Positions 43,763 through 52,676 of a DNA stretch of 64,000 bases are shown one piece after another. Origin of the DNA: Shimia sp. R10_1. Its GTDB lineage: Bacteria; Pseudomonadota; Alphaproteobacteria; Rhodobacterales; Rhodobacteraceae. The DNA lies in the NCBI RefSeq assembly GCF_017744095.1, contig NZ_JAGHQX010000009.1:124001-188000 (forward strand), given 5' to 3'. A model generated the notes under the pieces. It was given only the letters and a program-made list of their open reading frames with translations. It made no database searches and was not told where the DNA came from. Each line of letters starts with the position of its first letter. The first letter of the stretch is position 1. Position numbers and translations under genes: made by a program.

Positions 43763-45472
43763 TTACGCGGCGCGATCTGCCACATGGCCAATTTGCCAAG
43801 TTCGGTCGGAATTGAGCGCGTTGGGAGCGCGATGCGACACACACAGAATGGTCGCGTTGGGCACCTCCGCCCGCAAGAGGGAAAACAGCGCCTGCTCTGC
43901 CTCGCGATCCAGACTGCTGGTTGGCTCATCCATGATGATCCACTCAGGTTTCGCGATGAGCAAGCGCGCGAATGCCAGGCGTTGCTGTTCGCCAAGTGAG
44001 AGCCCTTCAGCCGCGTCTCGACCCGCCTGTTGCCTCTTAGTGAGCCGAAGCCCCAAACCCACTTTCTGTAGCGCGGCATTGAGGTCATCTGCTGGCACGT
44101 CCTTTGGATCCATCGGGTAACAGGCCGCAGCATACAGACCTTCCTGTGAAACATGCGCGCTTTGGGACAAAAACTGCATATTGGCGTTTGGGGTTTTGAT
44201 CTCGCCTTGCCCGTAGATCCAAAGACCAGCGAGCGCCTTCAGCAAGGTTGATTTGCCTTTGCCTGACGCGCCAGAGATCCAGATGCACTCCCCGGCATGC
44301 ACGGTCTGATCCGGCACACAGTCAAGCCATCGACCCTCCGGTGTTGCGAGCTGTAGCGCCTTGACGTGCAAGGCGCCGTCGCTGGAACGTGTATGATGGA
44401 TGTCGACGGGCACATCTGGGTGCGGTGCAAGGCGGTTGGTCGCGTTAAACAGATCGTCCAATCGCTGCGCCACGGCGGCGAGCTCTGCCAATTGGCGATA
44501 ACTGAAAATGAACCAGCTGAGATTGGTCACAACGCGCCCAAAAGCGCTAGAGACCTGCATCAAACCGCCAAATGTCAGGGCGCCTGCAAAATAGCCGGGT
44601 AGGCATAAAAAGAGCGGAATGCGCAAAACGGTCTGAAAGTAGGGCCGCGAAAACAGCCCCAGAACAAACTCTCGCCCGATCAAGCGATGGAAATTGCGCT
44701 TAATGGCAGCAAAGCGCAGGTCGAGGCGACGGCGTTCGGCAAGCTCCCCCTGCGATTGCGCCACATCCTCTGCGGTTTCGCTGAGTTGCAGCAAAGCAGC
44801 GCGAAAGTCCGCTTCGCGCCTCTCCTGTCGGAACACGAGCGATTTCAGAGGCTTGCCCATGAGATGGGTGATCACGCTGGACAGCGCCACATAGACGAAA
44901 GCGAGCCAGACCAGGTAATGTGTGATGACGATGTCATGCCCGAAAATCTGGAAAGCCAATGGGAAGTTGCTCAATCCCCAAAGGATAGACACCAAGGAAA
45001 ACAGCGCCACGATTTCACTGATCAGCTCGATGCCTTCCACCAAGAAGATATCAAAGAACTTTCTGCAATCTTCGGCAATGCGTTGATCTGGATTGTCCAG
45101 CGCGTCAGGCGACATGCCGGGGCGGAGATACCAATAGGCCTTTGCATTGACCCACGCATCCAGCGCTTTCTGGGTCAGACGCTCGCGCCACATCAGCCCG
45201 AGATGTTTGCGCAGGTAGGTGCCTACAAGATAGGTGCCAGCAGAGAGGCCGGTCAGATAGGCAAAAACGAAAAGCTGCGTAATCGCGGCGGTGGCATCGA
45301 CGTCTTCAATCGCGCCGTAAAACGCCTTGTTCCAGTCGATGAACTGAATGCCGATCCAGACTTGAAAGAAGTTCAACCCCAAGACGACGGTGAAGATCAA
45401 ACAGCCCAGCCAGGCGCGCGGCCCTGAGACCGCGCGCCTGACTGTTCGATAGATGTGTTGCAATACGCGCAT
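43763..45472 (-). CDS. SbmA/BacA-type ABC transporter, permease-ATPase fusion
   Basis: 569 residues. Residues 1-330 are an SbmA/BacA-like membrane domain (FFQVWIGIQFIDWNKAFYGAIED, RERLTQKALDAWVNAKAYW, NPDQRIAEDCRKF). Residues about 360-569 are an ABCD-type ATPase: Walker A GASGKGKST, signature LSLGEQQRLAFARLL, Walker B WIIMDEPTSSLD. The closest recognised group is YddA-like proteins; relatives import peptides or cobalamin or move lipids. It lies eight bases after the TonB receptor stop and 22 bases before the ChaN-like gene, so it may carry the ligand of the outer-membrane receptor across the inner membrane (inference). Confidence 0.9.
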   Translation of the reverse strand: MRVLQHIYRTVRRAVSGPRAWLGCLIFTVVLGLNFFQVWIGIQFIDWNKAFYGAIEDVDATAAITQLFVFAYLTGLSAGTYLVGTYLRKHLGLMWRERLTQKALDAWVNAKAYWYLRPGMSPDALDNPDQRIAEDCRKFFDIFLVEGIELISEIVALFSLVSILWGLSNFPLAFQIFGHDIVITHYLVWLAFVYVALSSVITHLMGKPLKSLVFRQERREADFRAALLQLSETAEDVAQSQGELAERRRLDLRFAAIKRNFHRLIGREFVLGLFSRPYFQTVLRIPLFLCLPGYFAGALTFGGLMQVSSAFGRVVTNLSWFIFSYRQLAELAAVAQRLDDLFNATNRLAPHPDVPVDIHHTRSSDGALHVKALQLATPEGRWLDCVPDQTVHAGECIWISGASGKGKSTLLKALAGLWIYGQGEIKTPNANMQFLSQSAHVSQEGLYAAACYPMDPKDVPADDLNAALQKVGLGLRLTKRQQAGRDAAEGLSLGEQQRLAFARLLIAKPEWIIMDEPTSSLDREAEQALFSLLRAEVPNATILCVSHRAPNALNSDRTWQIGHVADRAA

Positions 45473-45480
45473 CGCGCCGA

Positions 45481-47775
45481 TCAGAACTTGTATTCGAAGT
45501 TCACTGCAAAGGTTCGGCCTGCGCCGGTTTGCAGTTCAATCGGGTTGGTGCGTGCAACAGCCGCAGACGCCGAGCTACCGTAGTTTGCGGCATTGGCGAC
45601 GAAGTAGCGTTTGTCAAACGCGTTCAGCAGGCTGAAGTTGAAATAGCCGTTGTCGATCACTTGCCACTGAGCATGCAAATCGAGCAGGCCGTAACCACCC
45701 GGTTTGAAATCGTTCGCGCCCGATGTTTTCTTTACAGCGCTTGCAAAGGTCCCAACCGCCTCAAGACGCAAGTTATAATCCGGCAGATCTTTCGCCAGAG
45801 ACAGAACCGCCGTCAGAGGTGGCGCTGTATAATCGGTTTGTGCAGAGCCAGGAGAGGCAACCTGCGTGCCCTCTTGGTAAGATGCGGAGAAGGTCCCAAC
45901 CAGCGTGTCAGAAAACGCCCAGGACCCGGACGCCTCGATACCCTGAATCTCAACAGAAGACAGGTTGCGATAGGTATAGTTTGATGTCCCCGGAATGTTG
46001 TAGAATGGCTGGATGAAGTTGGTGTAGTCCGCGCGGAAGACGTTTACGGCAAAGAAACCATTGCCATATTCGCCCCGCAGACCGAGCTCGTAGCTTTTGA
46101 CTTCTTCAGGCTCCAAGTTCGGTGCAGGGATCAGAGAGAAGAAGGCGCCGGGCAGCGATGTGTAGAGCTGTGACGCCGTTGGCATCTTGAAGCCTTCACC
46201 ATATTTCGCCCACATGGAGTATGTGTCGTTAAAGCGATAGAGCGCGCCCAAGCTCTTGATCAGGCGCTTGTCACTGCGCGTGCGAGGTTCGTTGCCGGGG
46301 GCAACCTGGTAGTCTGCATCCGGTTCTGGATCGATGTCATAGGTCGCATAGCGCAAACCTGGGGTCAGTTCGAAACGGCCATCGCCAAAGATGATCTGAT
46401 CCTGAATATAGATATCAGCACGTGTGGTTTTTGCATTGGCGAAGTTGAAGCCCACCCCCGCCTCCGGATCGACAGTTCCTTGCGTCAGATTGTTGGTCAC
46501 GCGCGTACGGGAATAGTCTGTTGAGGTCAGATCACCGTCAAAGCCAAAGATCACATTGTGCTGTGCGGACCCTGTCACGAAAGATGCATCCGCCTGAATG
46601 TCCAGTTCGATGAAGTCCTCTGAGAAGTCAAGCTGATCATCGGTGATCACAGAATCCCCGGCCGCGGAGGTCGTTTGCCTGCGGCTGCTGGAGCTATAAC
46701 TATGCGGCGTATAAGCCAGAACAGTTTTGACCGAATTGATGACACCGGTATCCAGAGTCAGTTCGTGCTCAAGCCCAAAGCGTTTGCGGCTCAGGTCAAG
46801 CTCACGATCGTCAGAATGCAGGGTTTCGCCAGTGGGCGCTCCAGTGAAACTGCTGAACTGCGGGCCGATGTTATACTTGTTGTTGACGGTTGTGGTGCGA
46901 TCCAGAATATCTGCTGAGAATTCCAAGCGGTTGTTTGCATTTGGCGTCCAAACAGCTTTGAAGAGGCCGCGATCAGACGAAATGTCGGTGGGGTCCAACT
47001 CGTTACAGGGCGTTGCGCCAAACGACAGATTGCGGGGACATCCGTAGATTCCACCGTCTGCACGTGCATTGGAGAATTCCGCTTCGTTGGCATCCCGGTG
47101 AGCGTAGCCAAACATAACTTCGAGAGTATCGCCGAGGCGCTGCGCATAGCTCACAGACCCTGTGCTGGCGTTGTCGAGCGAGTCATAAGACAGAGACACC
47201 TCTCCACCCTTTTCGCGACCACGCAACAGATCTTCGGGGTCGATGGTTTCGAGCGCAACAATACCGCCCAGCGCATCCGCCCCCCACAGCACCGAGGCTG
47301 GACCTCTGACAACCTCAACTTGCTTGGTGAAGCTGGTGTCAAAGTAGTCTCGCGTGCCATCGGTGATACTTTCGGCCATGCGCGAGCCGTCAACTTGCAA
47401 CTGGACCCGGTTGCCGCCAACGCCACGAATTGTAACCCCAGAGAAGGAATTGTAGGGATTCGCGCCTGATGTCTGGCGTGGCACCTCCACACCGGGGATC
47501 GTGCGGGCAAGCTCATTGATGTCTGAGATATTGCGCTGTTTGAGCTCTTCAGAGCCAACAACGGTGACATTTGCGGGGATGTCGAGCGGGTCAGAGCCAA
47601 CACGGTCTGTGTTTACATAAATCGTGTCTAACTCAAACAGATCTTCGGCGACAGCTTCCTCATCGGGGGATGATTGACCATCGACTTGTTGTGACATGGC
47701 TGGGATGCTTGCAAGCAAAGCAGCGAGAGCGGTCGTCGCAAAAAGCGAGACACGCGCGTTGTTCCTAGGAACCAT
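45481..47775 (-). CDS. TonB-dependent receptor, haem/haemoglobin type
   Basis: 764 residues. Signal peptide (LFATTALAALLASIPAMSQ), TonB-box-like DTIYV, plug domain (NVTVVGSEELKQRNISDINELARTIPGVEV, then VTIRGVGGNRVQLQVDGSRM and VEVVRGPASVLWGADALGGIV), then a 22-strand barrel ending in the outer-membrane signature FAVNFEYKF. The NRVQLQVDGSRM element is typical of haemoglobin/haem receptors. ATG 47775 follows GGAGGTTCC. First gene of a unit with an SbmA-like ABC protein and a ChaN-like protein. Haem or a siderophore-like ligand is likely; no clear Fur, Irr or RirA box was found upstream. Confidence 0.93.
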   Translation of the reverse strand: MVPRNNARVSLFATTALAALLASIPAMSQQVDGQSSPDEEAVAEDLFELDTIYVNTDRVGSDPLDIPANVTVVGSEELKQRNISDINELARTIPGVEVPRQTSGANPYNSFSGVTIRGVGGNRVQLQVDGSRMAESITDGTRDYFDTSFTKQVEVVRGPASVLWGADALGGIVALETIDPEDLLRGREKGGEVSLSYDSLDNASTGSVSYAQRLGDTLEVMFGYAHRDANEAEFSNARADGGIYGCPRNLSFGATPCNELDPTDISSDRGLFKAVWTPNANNRLEFSADILDRTTTVNNKYNIGPQFSSFTGAPTGETLHSDDRELDLSRKRFGLEHELTLDTGVINSVKTVLAYTPHSYSSSSRRQTTSAAGDSVITDDQLDFSEDFIELDIQADASFVTGSAQHNVIFGFDGDLTSTDYSRTRVTNNLTQGTVDPEAGVGFNFANAKTTRADIYIQDQIIFGDGRFELTPGLRYATYDIDPEPDADYQVAPGNEPRTRSDKRLIKSLGALYRFNDTYSMWAKYGEGFKMPTASQLYTSLPGAFFSLIPAPNLEPEEVKSYELGLRGEYGNGFFAVNVFRADYTNFIQPFYNIPGTSNYTYRNLSSVEIQGIEASGSWAFSDTLVGTFSASYQEGTQVASPGSAQTDYTAPPLTAVLSLAKDLPDYNLRLEAVGTFASAVKKTSGANDFKPGGYGLLDLHAQWQVIDNGYFNFSLLNAFDKRYFVANAANYGSSASAAVARTNPIELQTGAGRTFAVNFEYKF

Positions 47776-48157
47776 TGGAACCTCCGGCAGCAAGATAAAA
47801 TTTTGGGAAAGTGCTAGCTTAGTCTTGCTCGCGGAGGCGCAACGGCAGGCAAGTGAATGCCCATTCAGTCCGCCTTCGTTGCTTCGTTAAGTTATTGTTA
47901 AAACTAAGTCAACTGAGGAACCGCAAGAAAGACTCTTCGTCCAGCAGGTGCAGGATAACGGCACACATCGTTCAAGGAGTATTAGGCAGGAGACGCAGCA
48001 AAGTAATCCCGCGCTTTTCCCATCTGGTTGGACCAACTCAGTTTGACACTGCCCGATAGGCTCGCTGCGAGCCCGTAGACTGACGCACAATGCCATGAAG
48101 GTCTAGGTTAGAAGGGTGCATTCACACACCTAAAAAGAGATTAACCGGCAACGTGCC
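47776..48157. other. Region upstream of TonB receptor gene, no gene seen
   Basis: 382 bases. No coding frame is supported. It contains a TTAA-rich stretch (47885-47910) that may hold the receptor promoter, a near-palindrome GTTGGACCAAC around 48027, and a 6-bp hairpin GGCTCG/CGAGCC (48059-48073) without a T-run. No terminator for the monooxygenase gene could be recognised. Confidence 0.45.
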
Positions 48158-48436
48158 TCAGATGTCGTGCTTTTCAACCGATACACTGATCTTGTCTGAA
48201 AGGGACGCCTTGAACTGCGCCATGTGGGCAGACTTGCCGTGCGCGTCAAGCGCCGAACGGCTTGCCCATTTTTCCAAAATCACAAGGCAGCCAGACTGTT
48301 CCTGATCCTCAAACGGACGATATGTCAGGCACCCCTCCTCTCTGCGCGATGCTTGAGCAAGCGCATCCACTGCGTGTTTCAGAGCATCAAACTCTTCGAG
48401 AGGCCCTGACACTTCGGCAATCACAAGGACAGTCAT
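48158..48436 (-). CDS. Putative quinol monooxygenase (ABM domain)
   Basis: 92 residues forming one antibiotic-biosynthesis-monooxygenase ferredoxin-like fold: MTVLVIAEVSG at the N-terminus, ASRREEGCLTYRPFEDQEQSGCLVILEKWASRSALDAH in the centre and AHMAQFKASL near the end, the YgiN-type pattern. Such small dimers oxidise quinols or aromatic substrates without cofactor. ATG 48436 follows AAAGAG; an upstream ATG at 48451 would add five residues. It lies 60 bases after the FGGY kinase stop and could be the last gene of that operon or independent. Confidence 0.85.
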   Translation of the reverse strand: MTVLVIAEVSGPLEEFDALKHAVDALAQASRREEGCLTYRPFEDQEQSGCLVILEKWASRSALDAHGKSAHMAQFKASLSDKISVSVEKHDI

Positions 48437-48496
48437 GTCAGTCTCTTTCAAAGTCTGCGTTTCTTTTGAGAAACCGAAAATTTGCCACGGCGTATT

Positions 48497-50014
48497 TCAC
48501 GCCGTAGCGGCCTGTTCATGAAGTTCCGCCCAGATCGGCGCGAGCGCTTCGGTGAGTTTGCCGTAAAGCTGATACCTGCGTTCATAATGCGCCGTCATTG
48601 CTGGATTGGGCGCAAAGCTGGCACGCTGGCGCGTCATTTTCGCGATGCCTTCGGCATAATCGGCCACCAGCCCCGTGGCCACTGCCACACCAATAGCGGC
48701 ACCCAACGCCCCGGTTTCCTGCGCCTGAGCAACAGAGATTGGAGCGCCCAAACAATCGGCAAACATCTGAGGCCAGTGTGGGCTGCGCGCCCCGCCCCCT
48801 GACAGAACGGCCGCGTCAAATTGCACGCCGGAGCCACGCAAGACATCAATGTGGCGGCGGTGCTCAAACATCACCCCCTCAAACAATGCACGCAGCAGGT
48901 GGCCTTCGCCATGCCAGCCTGCGACCCCGTAAAAGCCAGCGCGGTGATCTGCGCCCAGACCAGAGCCATACAAGAAGGGGTGAAAAAACGGATCATCGCT
49001 TTGCGGCGTGATGTCACCAACCCGCTGATTGCAGTGCCCAAACGGATCATCATGGTGCGCGCCGCGCTCCACCAACTCGCGAACATACCACTCCAGATTG
49101 ACCGCAGAGGTCGCGCTGGATTCAATATTCACAAAGTGCCCGTCGCCAAAGGCGCTGACCATAAACACGTCTGGATCAAAGACCGGCGCGTCTGAAAACA
49201 CCTGATTGATGCTCCATGTCCCTACGATGATTGAGGCGTCACCGGGCACCCCAGCACCAGACCCCAGCGCACTGGAAACCACATCAAAATATCCGCCAAT
49301 CACAGGCGTGCCTTCTGCCAACCCGGTGAGCGCGGCACTTTCGGCTGTGACATATCCGATGACTTCGGCAGGGTCCGCCAAGCGTGGCAGACACTCCAGC
49401 GCTTCAGAAAGATCATATAGCGCCATGAGATCCGCATCGTAGAGCGCGTCCGGCAAGCGGGTGAGACCGCAGCCTGACATATCGGAAATATCGCTGACGC
49501 GTGCGCCTGTCAGGCAGTAATTCATGTAATCCTTGCACAGGAACACTGTTCCGATCTGCGCGTAGATATCTGGTGCATTGCGTTTCAGCCAAGCCAACAG
49601 AACCGGAGTTTGAGAGGGCCAGGGCTTTTGCAGGCAGATGCGATGCAAAGCATCCCCCTGAGTGTTTGCGAGATCTGTGGCAAGCTGCGCAGCACGCGTA
49701 TCAAGAGACTGTATCCCGATCAGCGCCTCCCCCGCTTTGTCCAGCGCATAAAGCCCATTGCCATGACCTGCACACCCGACCCCGGCAATTTGTTTTGGAT
49801 CAATGCCCGCGGTTTCGATACAGCTGCGGATCACCTGTTGGGCGTTGGCCCAAAGTTCGTTCATGTCGCGCTCTACATGGCCTGTTTTAGGCGAATGCGT
49901 TTGCCCATCCATGGCCTGCATGGCGATTTGCCGTCCCTCCAGATCAAACAACACAGCCTTGATGACTGTGTTGCCTGCATCCAGACCCAGCAGATATGTC
50001 TGTTCTTCAGCCAC
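48497..50014 (-). CDS. FGGY-family carbohydrate kinase
   Basis: 505 residues from GTG 50014. N-terminal ATPase-fold domain: YLLGLDAGNTVIKAVLFDLEGRQIA, GHVERDMNELWANAQQVI and GVGCAGHGNGLYALD. C-terminal domain: GTWSINQVFSD, LYGSGLGADHRAGFYGV and the adenosine motif LSGGGARSPHWPQMFADCLG. The frame continues to 50053, but the GTG begins right at the conserved domain and overlaps the aldolase stop by eight bases. It phosphorylates a sugar or polyol; in context with a GlpD-like dehydrogenase and SorC regulator, an erythritol-kinase (EryA)-like role on a C4-C6 polyol is plausible but not proven. Confidence 0.9.
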   Translation of the reverse strand: MAEEQTYLLGLDAGNTVIKAVLFDLEGRQIAMQAMDGQTHSPKTGHVERDMNELWANAQQVIRSCIETAGIDPKQIAGVGCAGHGNGLYALDKAGEALIGIQSLDTRAAQLATDLANTQGDALHRICLQKPWPSQTPVLLAWLKRNAPDIYAQIGTVFLCKDYMNYCLTGARVSDISDMSGCGLTRLPDALYDADLMALYDLSEALECLPRLADPAEVIGYVTAESAALTGLAEGTPVIGGYFDVVSSALGSGAGVPGDASIIVGTWSINQVFSDAPVFDPDVFMVSAFGDGHFVNIESSATSAVNLEWYVRELVERGAHHDDPFGHCNQRVGDITPQSDDPFFHPFLYGSGLGADHRAGFYGVAGWHGEGHLLRALFEGVMFEHRRHIDVLRGSGVQFDAAVLSGGGARSPHWPQMFADCLGAPISVAQAQETGALGAAIGVAVATGLVADYAEGIAKMTRQRASFAPNPAMTAHYERRYQLYGKLTEALAPIWAELHEQAATA

Positions 50015-50849
50015 GGTTATAGATGTCCCATGCTTCTTCGCCGCCAGCGCCATTGTGGATCATCGCCATCAGAGCGCTGACCACGGCCTTTGGATTGTCA
50101 TGCTGATAGATATTGCGGCCATAGACCATTCCTTTCGCGCCCTGCTGCATCAGCGCAGCCGATTTCATCAGAACATTTTTCAGATCTTCTTTGCCACCGC
50201 CGCGCACCAGCACCGGCACCCGTGCCGCTTCGACCACACGGTGAAAATCCTCGGGGTTCTCTGTTGGATCGGCCTTGATGATATCGGCCCCCATTTCGCT
50301 GGCCAGACGGGTGAGGGTCACAATTTTTTCGGCATTGCCATCGACTTGATAGCCGCCGCGCACATCATTGGGCAGCATCACCAGCGGTTCGATCATCAGG
50401 GGCATGCCGTATTTCTCACAAGATGCGCGCACGCGACTGATGTTTTCGACGCATTGGCGGAAGAGTTCCGGCTCATCCGGCAACATGAACAGGTTCACCA
50501 CCACCGCAGCTGCATCCATCTCCAACGCACCGATGATCGGCTCCTCTGAGTTTTGCAACATGGACCACATCACCCGGTGACGCTGATCATTGTAGGGGTT
50601 GCCCATGTCAATGCGCATGACCAGCGCAGGCTTGTCTTTTTCGGGGCGATTTTGCAGCAGATCGGCCTGACCATAGGCGCATTGAATGGCATCCGGACCC
50701 GCATCAATCAGCGTGTTCATTACGGCAGGCATATCCTCCAGCCCGACCATAAAGCTCGGTTCGTTGCAGACGCCATGGTCGATGGCCACGTCAAGGCACC
50801 CCCCATTGGTGAACATCCGGTTCATGCGTGCTTTTGTACTGATGCGCAT
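50007..50849 (-). CDS. Class I aldolase, LsrF/FbaB/DeoC-like
   Basis: 280 residues. Motifs LDVAIDHGVCNEPS (19-32), MRIDMGNPY, MPLMIEPLVML and the Schiff-base lysine in GADIIKADPTENPEDF (Lys192), then VPVLVRGGGKED and GMVYGRNIYQH, the phosphate-binding loops. ATG 50849 follows AAAGGGAGAG but overlaps the dehydrogenase by 28 bases; ATG 50825 would give a classic ATGA overlap. It probably splits the phosphorylated ketose formed by the kinase and dehydrogenase, giving dihydroxyacetone phosphate and an aldehyde that the aldo/keto reductase could reduce (inference). Confidence 0.88.
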   Translation of the reverse strand: MRISTKARMNRMFTNGGCLDVAIDHGVCNEPSFMVGLEDMPAVMNTLIDAGPDAIQCAYGQADLLQNRPEKDKPALVMRIDMGNPYNDQRHRVMWSMLQNSEEPIIGALEMDAAAVVVNLFMLPDEPELFRQCVENISRVRASCEKYGMPLMIEPLVMLPNDVRGGYQVDGNAEKIVTLTRLASEMGADIIKADPTENPEDFHRVVEAARVPVLVRGGGKEDLKNVLMKSAALMQQGAKGMVYGRNIYQHDNPKAVVSALMAMIHNGAGGEEAWDIYNRG

Positions 50850-52567
50850 TGCGCTCTCCCTTTGGTATTACGTGATCTGAGTGTTTCGGGGCTGACGCCA
50901 TGGAACTGCTGCAGTTCCTTGGTCAGCGCTTGTTTTTGCGCGGCAAGTGTTTCTGCGGAGATGCCCACCGTCTCACGCATCACCTCTGCGAGGGCGTCGA
51001 TGATCTCGGCAGAGAGCACACCGGAAATCGCCAAGTCCGTGCGCCGCAGGGCAAGATCAGACAGGGTGGCGACGTGTTCGGAGCGGCTCAGGTGTGCCAG
51101 TTCTGCGCGGCTGTATAGGGTCGCCGGGGACAACGACTGATCGCCGTATGGGCAGTGCTTGGCGACATTCAGCGCATTGGTGCCATAGCGGCTGAGCAGA
51201 TGAGCGGCGCGCGCGGCGCTTAGCCCGTTCTTTGCGCGCAAGGTTTGCAAGACAGCGGCAGACTGCCCCTCAAACCCTTTCCCGCCGCCGATCGACAGCC
51301 CCAAGGTATCGCATTTGCGCGACTGGCCTAGAATCCCCAGAGCCTCATCACAGACCTGTTCGGCAAAGGCGCGAAAGGTGGTCCATTTTCCCCCGATCAT
51401 ACAAAGCTGTGGGGGCCGCCCGTCACGCGCCGCAAGGTGGCGAATGTCATGGCCGCGCGAGATGCGGCCTGTGAAATCCTGATCACTTTGCGGCAATGGG
51501 CGAATGCCGGAGTAGCTAAAGACGATATCGCGTTCGTCAAACTGCATGTTCGGAAACACGTTTTGCAGAGACCCCAGAATATAACGTGTTTCCTCTGGCT
51601 CGCAGCGTACGCGGCCTGGCTTTTGAACCCGAATGTCGGTTGAGCCTGCCAGAACCTTGTCATGAAAGGGAAATACGATGCAGATGCGCCCATCATCGTT
51701 TTCAAAAAACACCATGCTGCCCTTAAGTGCAGCGTGCAGCTTGGGATGATCCAAGATCACATGTGATCCTCTGGTGCCTTCCACCATGGCTTTGTTGGTT
51801 CCCCCGCCCAATTGGGCAACGGTTTCATCGAGCCAAGCACCGGTGGCATTCACAATGAGCTTGGTTGTGATCTGAGTCTTCTGTCCTGAGATCTGGCACG
51901 TCAGGGTATAGCCTGCATCAGAGGGGGCAATTTCGGCGTAGTTCACCGCGACACAGCCCGCATGCGCCTCGGCAACATCGGCAATCATCTCAAGGCACAA
52001 CCGCTCAGGAAAGCCGATCCATGCGTCATGATAGGTGGCGGTATACTTGGCCTCAGCCATCAGATCCGGCCAATCCCGTCGCGTGGTCTGTTCCCCGGCA
52101 AAACTGTGTTTCGGCATCAGGCGGCGTTTGCGCGTTACCCAGTCATACAGGGACAGTCCCAACTTGATCGGAAGCGCGCCACGACGGGAGGGTTTGCCAC
52201 TTAGCCCCAAGAAAGACACCCCGGCATTCAGTAGCCCCGAAAACGTCGACGTGATCGGGATCACGGTGGGCAGCGGATGCACCATATGCGCCGCATTCAG
52301 CAGCAAGGCATCGCGTTCCTGCAAGCTTTCACGTACAAGATCAAACTCACCATTTTCCAGATAGCGCAAGCCACCATGGATCATGCGCGAGGGCGCAGCG
52401 CTGCATCCGCTGGCGAAATCGCCCCGTTCCACCAACAGCACGCGCAACCCCTGTAGCGCCAGCTCTCGGTACGTGCCGATCCCGTTGACACCCCCGCCGA
52501 CAACCACAACGTCAAACGCTCCGTCTGCTTGAAGCTTCTGCCAGTTTTTGCTCCGCTGATCGGACAT
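50822..52567 (-). CDS. GlpD-like FAD-dependent polyol-phosphate dehydrogenase
   Basis: 581 residues. FAD motif DVVVVGGGVNGIGTYRELALQG at the N-terminus, ERGDFASGCSAAPSRMIHGGLRYLE (GlpD landmark), VNATGAWLDETVAQLGG, PFHDKVLAGSTDI and a C-terminal helical domain with TLYSRAELAHLSRSEHVATLSDLALRRTDLA. It matches the glycerol-3-phosphate dehydrogenase family, length slightly above E. coli GlpD. In erythritol operons a GlpD relative (EryB) oxidises erythritol phosphate; the FGGY kinase and SorC neighbours make such a polyol-phosphate role more likely than glycerol. Probably membrane-associated, passing electrons to quinone. Confidence 0.9.
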   Translation of the reverse strand: MSDQRSKNWQKLQADGAFDVVVVGGGVNGIGTYRELALQGLRVLLVERGDFASGCSAAPSRMIHGGLRYLENGEFDLVRESLQERDALLLNAAHMVHPLPTVIPITSTFSGLLNAGVSFLGLSGKPSRRGALPIKLGLSLYDWVTRKRRLMPKHSFAGEQTTRRDWPDLMAEAKYTATYHDAWIGFPERLCLEMIADVAEAHAGCVAVNYAEIAPSDAGYTLTCQISGQKTQITTKLIVNATGAWLDETVAQLGGGTNKAMVEGTRGSHVILDHPKLHAALKGSMVFFENDDGRICIVFPFHDKVLAGSTDIRVQKPGRVRCEPEETRYILGSLQNVFPNMQFDERDIVFSYSGIRPLPQSDQDFTGRISRGHDIRHLAARDGRPPQLCMIGGKWTTFRAFAEQVCDEALGILGQSRKCDTLGLSIGGGKGFEGQSAAVLQTLRAKNGLSAARAAHLLSRYGTNALNVAKHCPYGDQSLSPATLYSRAELAHLSRSEHVATLSDLALRRTDLAISGVLSAEIIDALAEVMRETVGISAETLAAQKQALTKELQQFHGVSPETLRSRNTKGRAQCASVQKHA

Positions 52568-52583
52568 GACTTCTCCGTTCGCT

Positions 52584-52660
52584 GCCAGCCGGGGCTGGCG
52601 CGTTCTATTGCCGTGGTGGGTGAGGCATTGCCCCGATCAGGCGACCAAAACAGCCGCCTG
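52584..52660 (-). other. Intercistronic hairpins between AKR and dehydrogenase genes
   Basis: Two stem-loops: GCCAGCC/GGCTGGC (52584-52599) and CAGGCG/CGCCTG (52638-52660) in a 109-base gap. No T-run follows either. They look like mRNA processing or stability elements within the operon. Confidence 0.5.
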
Positions 52661-52676
52661 GTGAAAGGACAGCGTG

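Noticed and set aside
48059-48073. Hairpin GGCTCG/CGAGCC as terminator of the monooxygenase gene
   Set aside because: Only six base pairs, no T-run, and 85 bases from the stop; kept only as a note in the gap entry.
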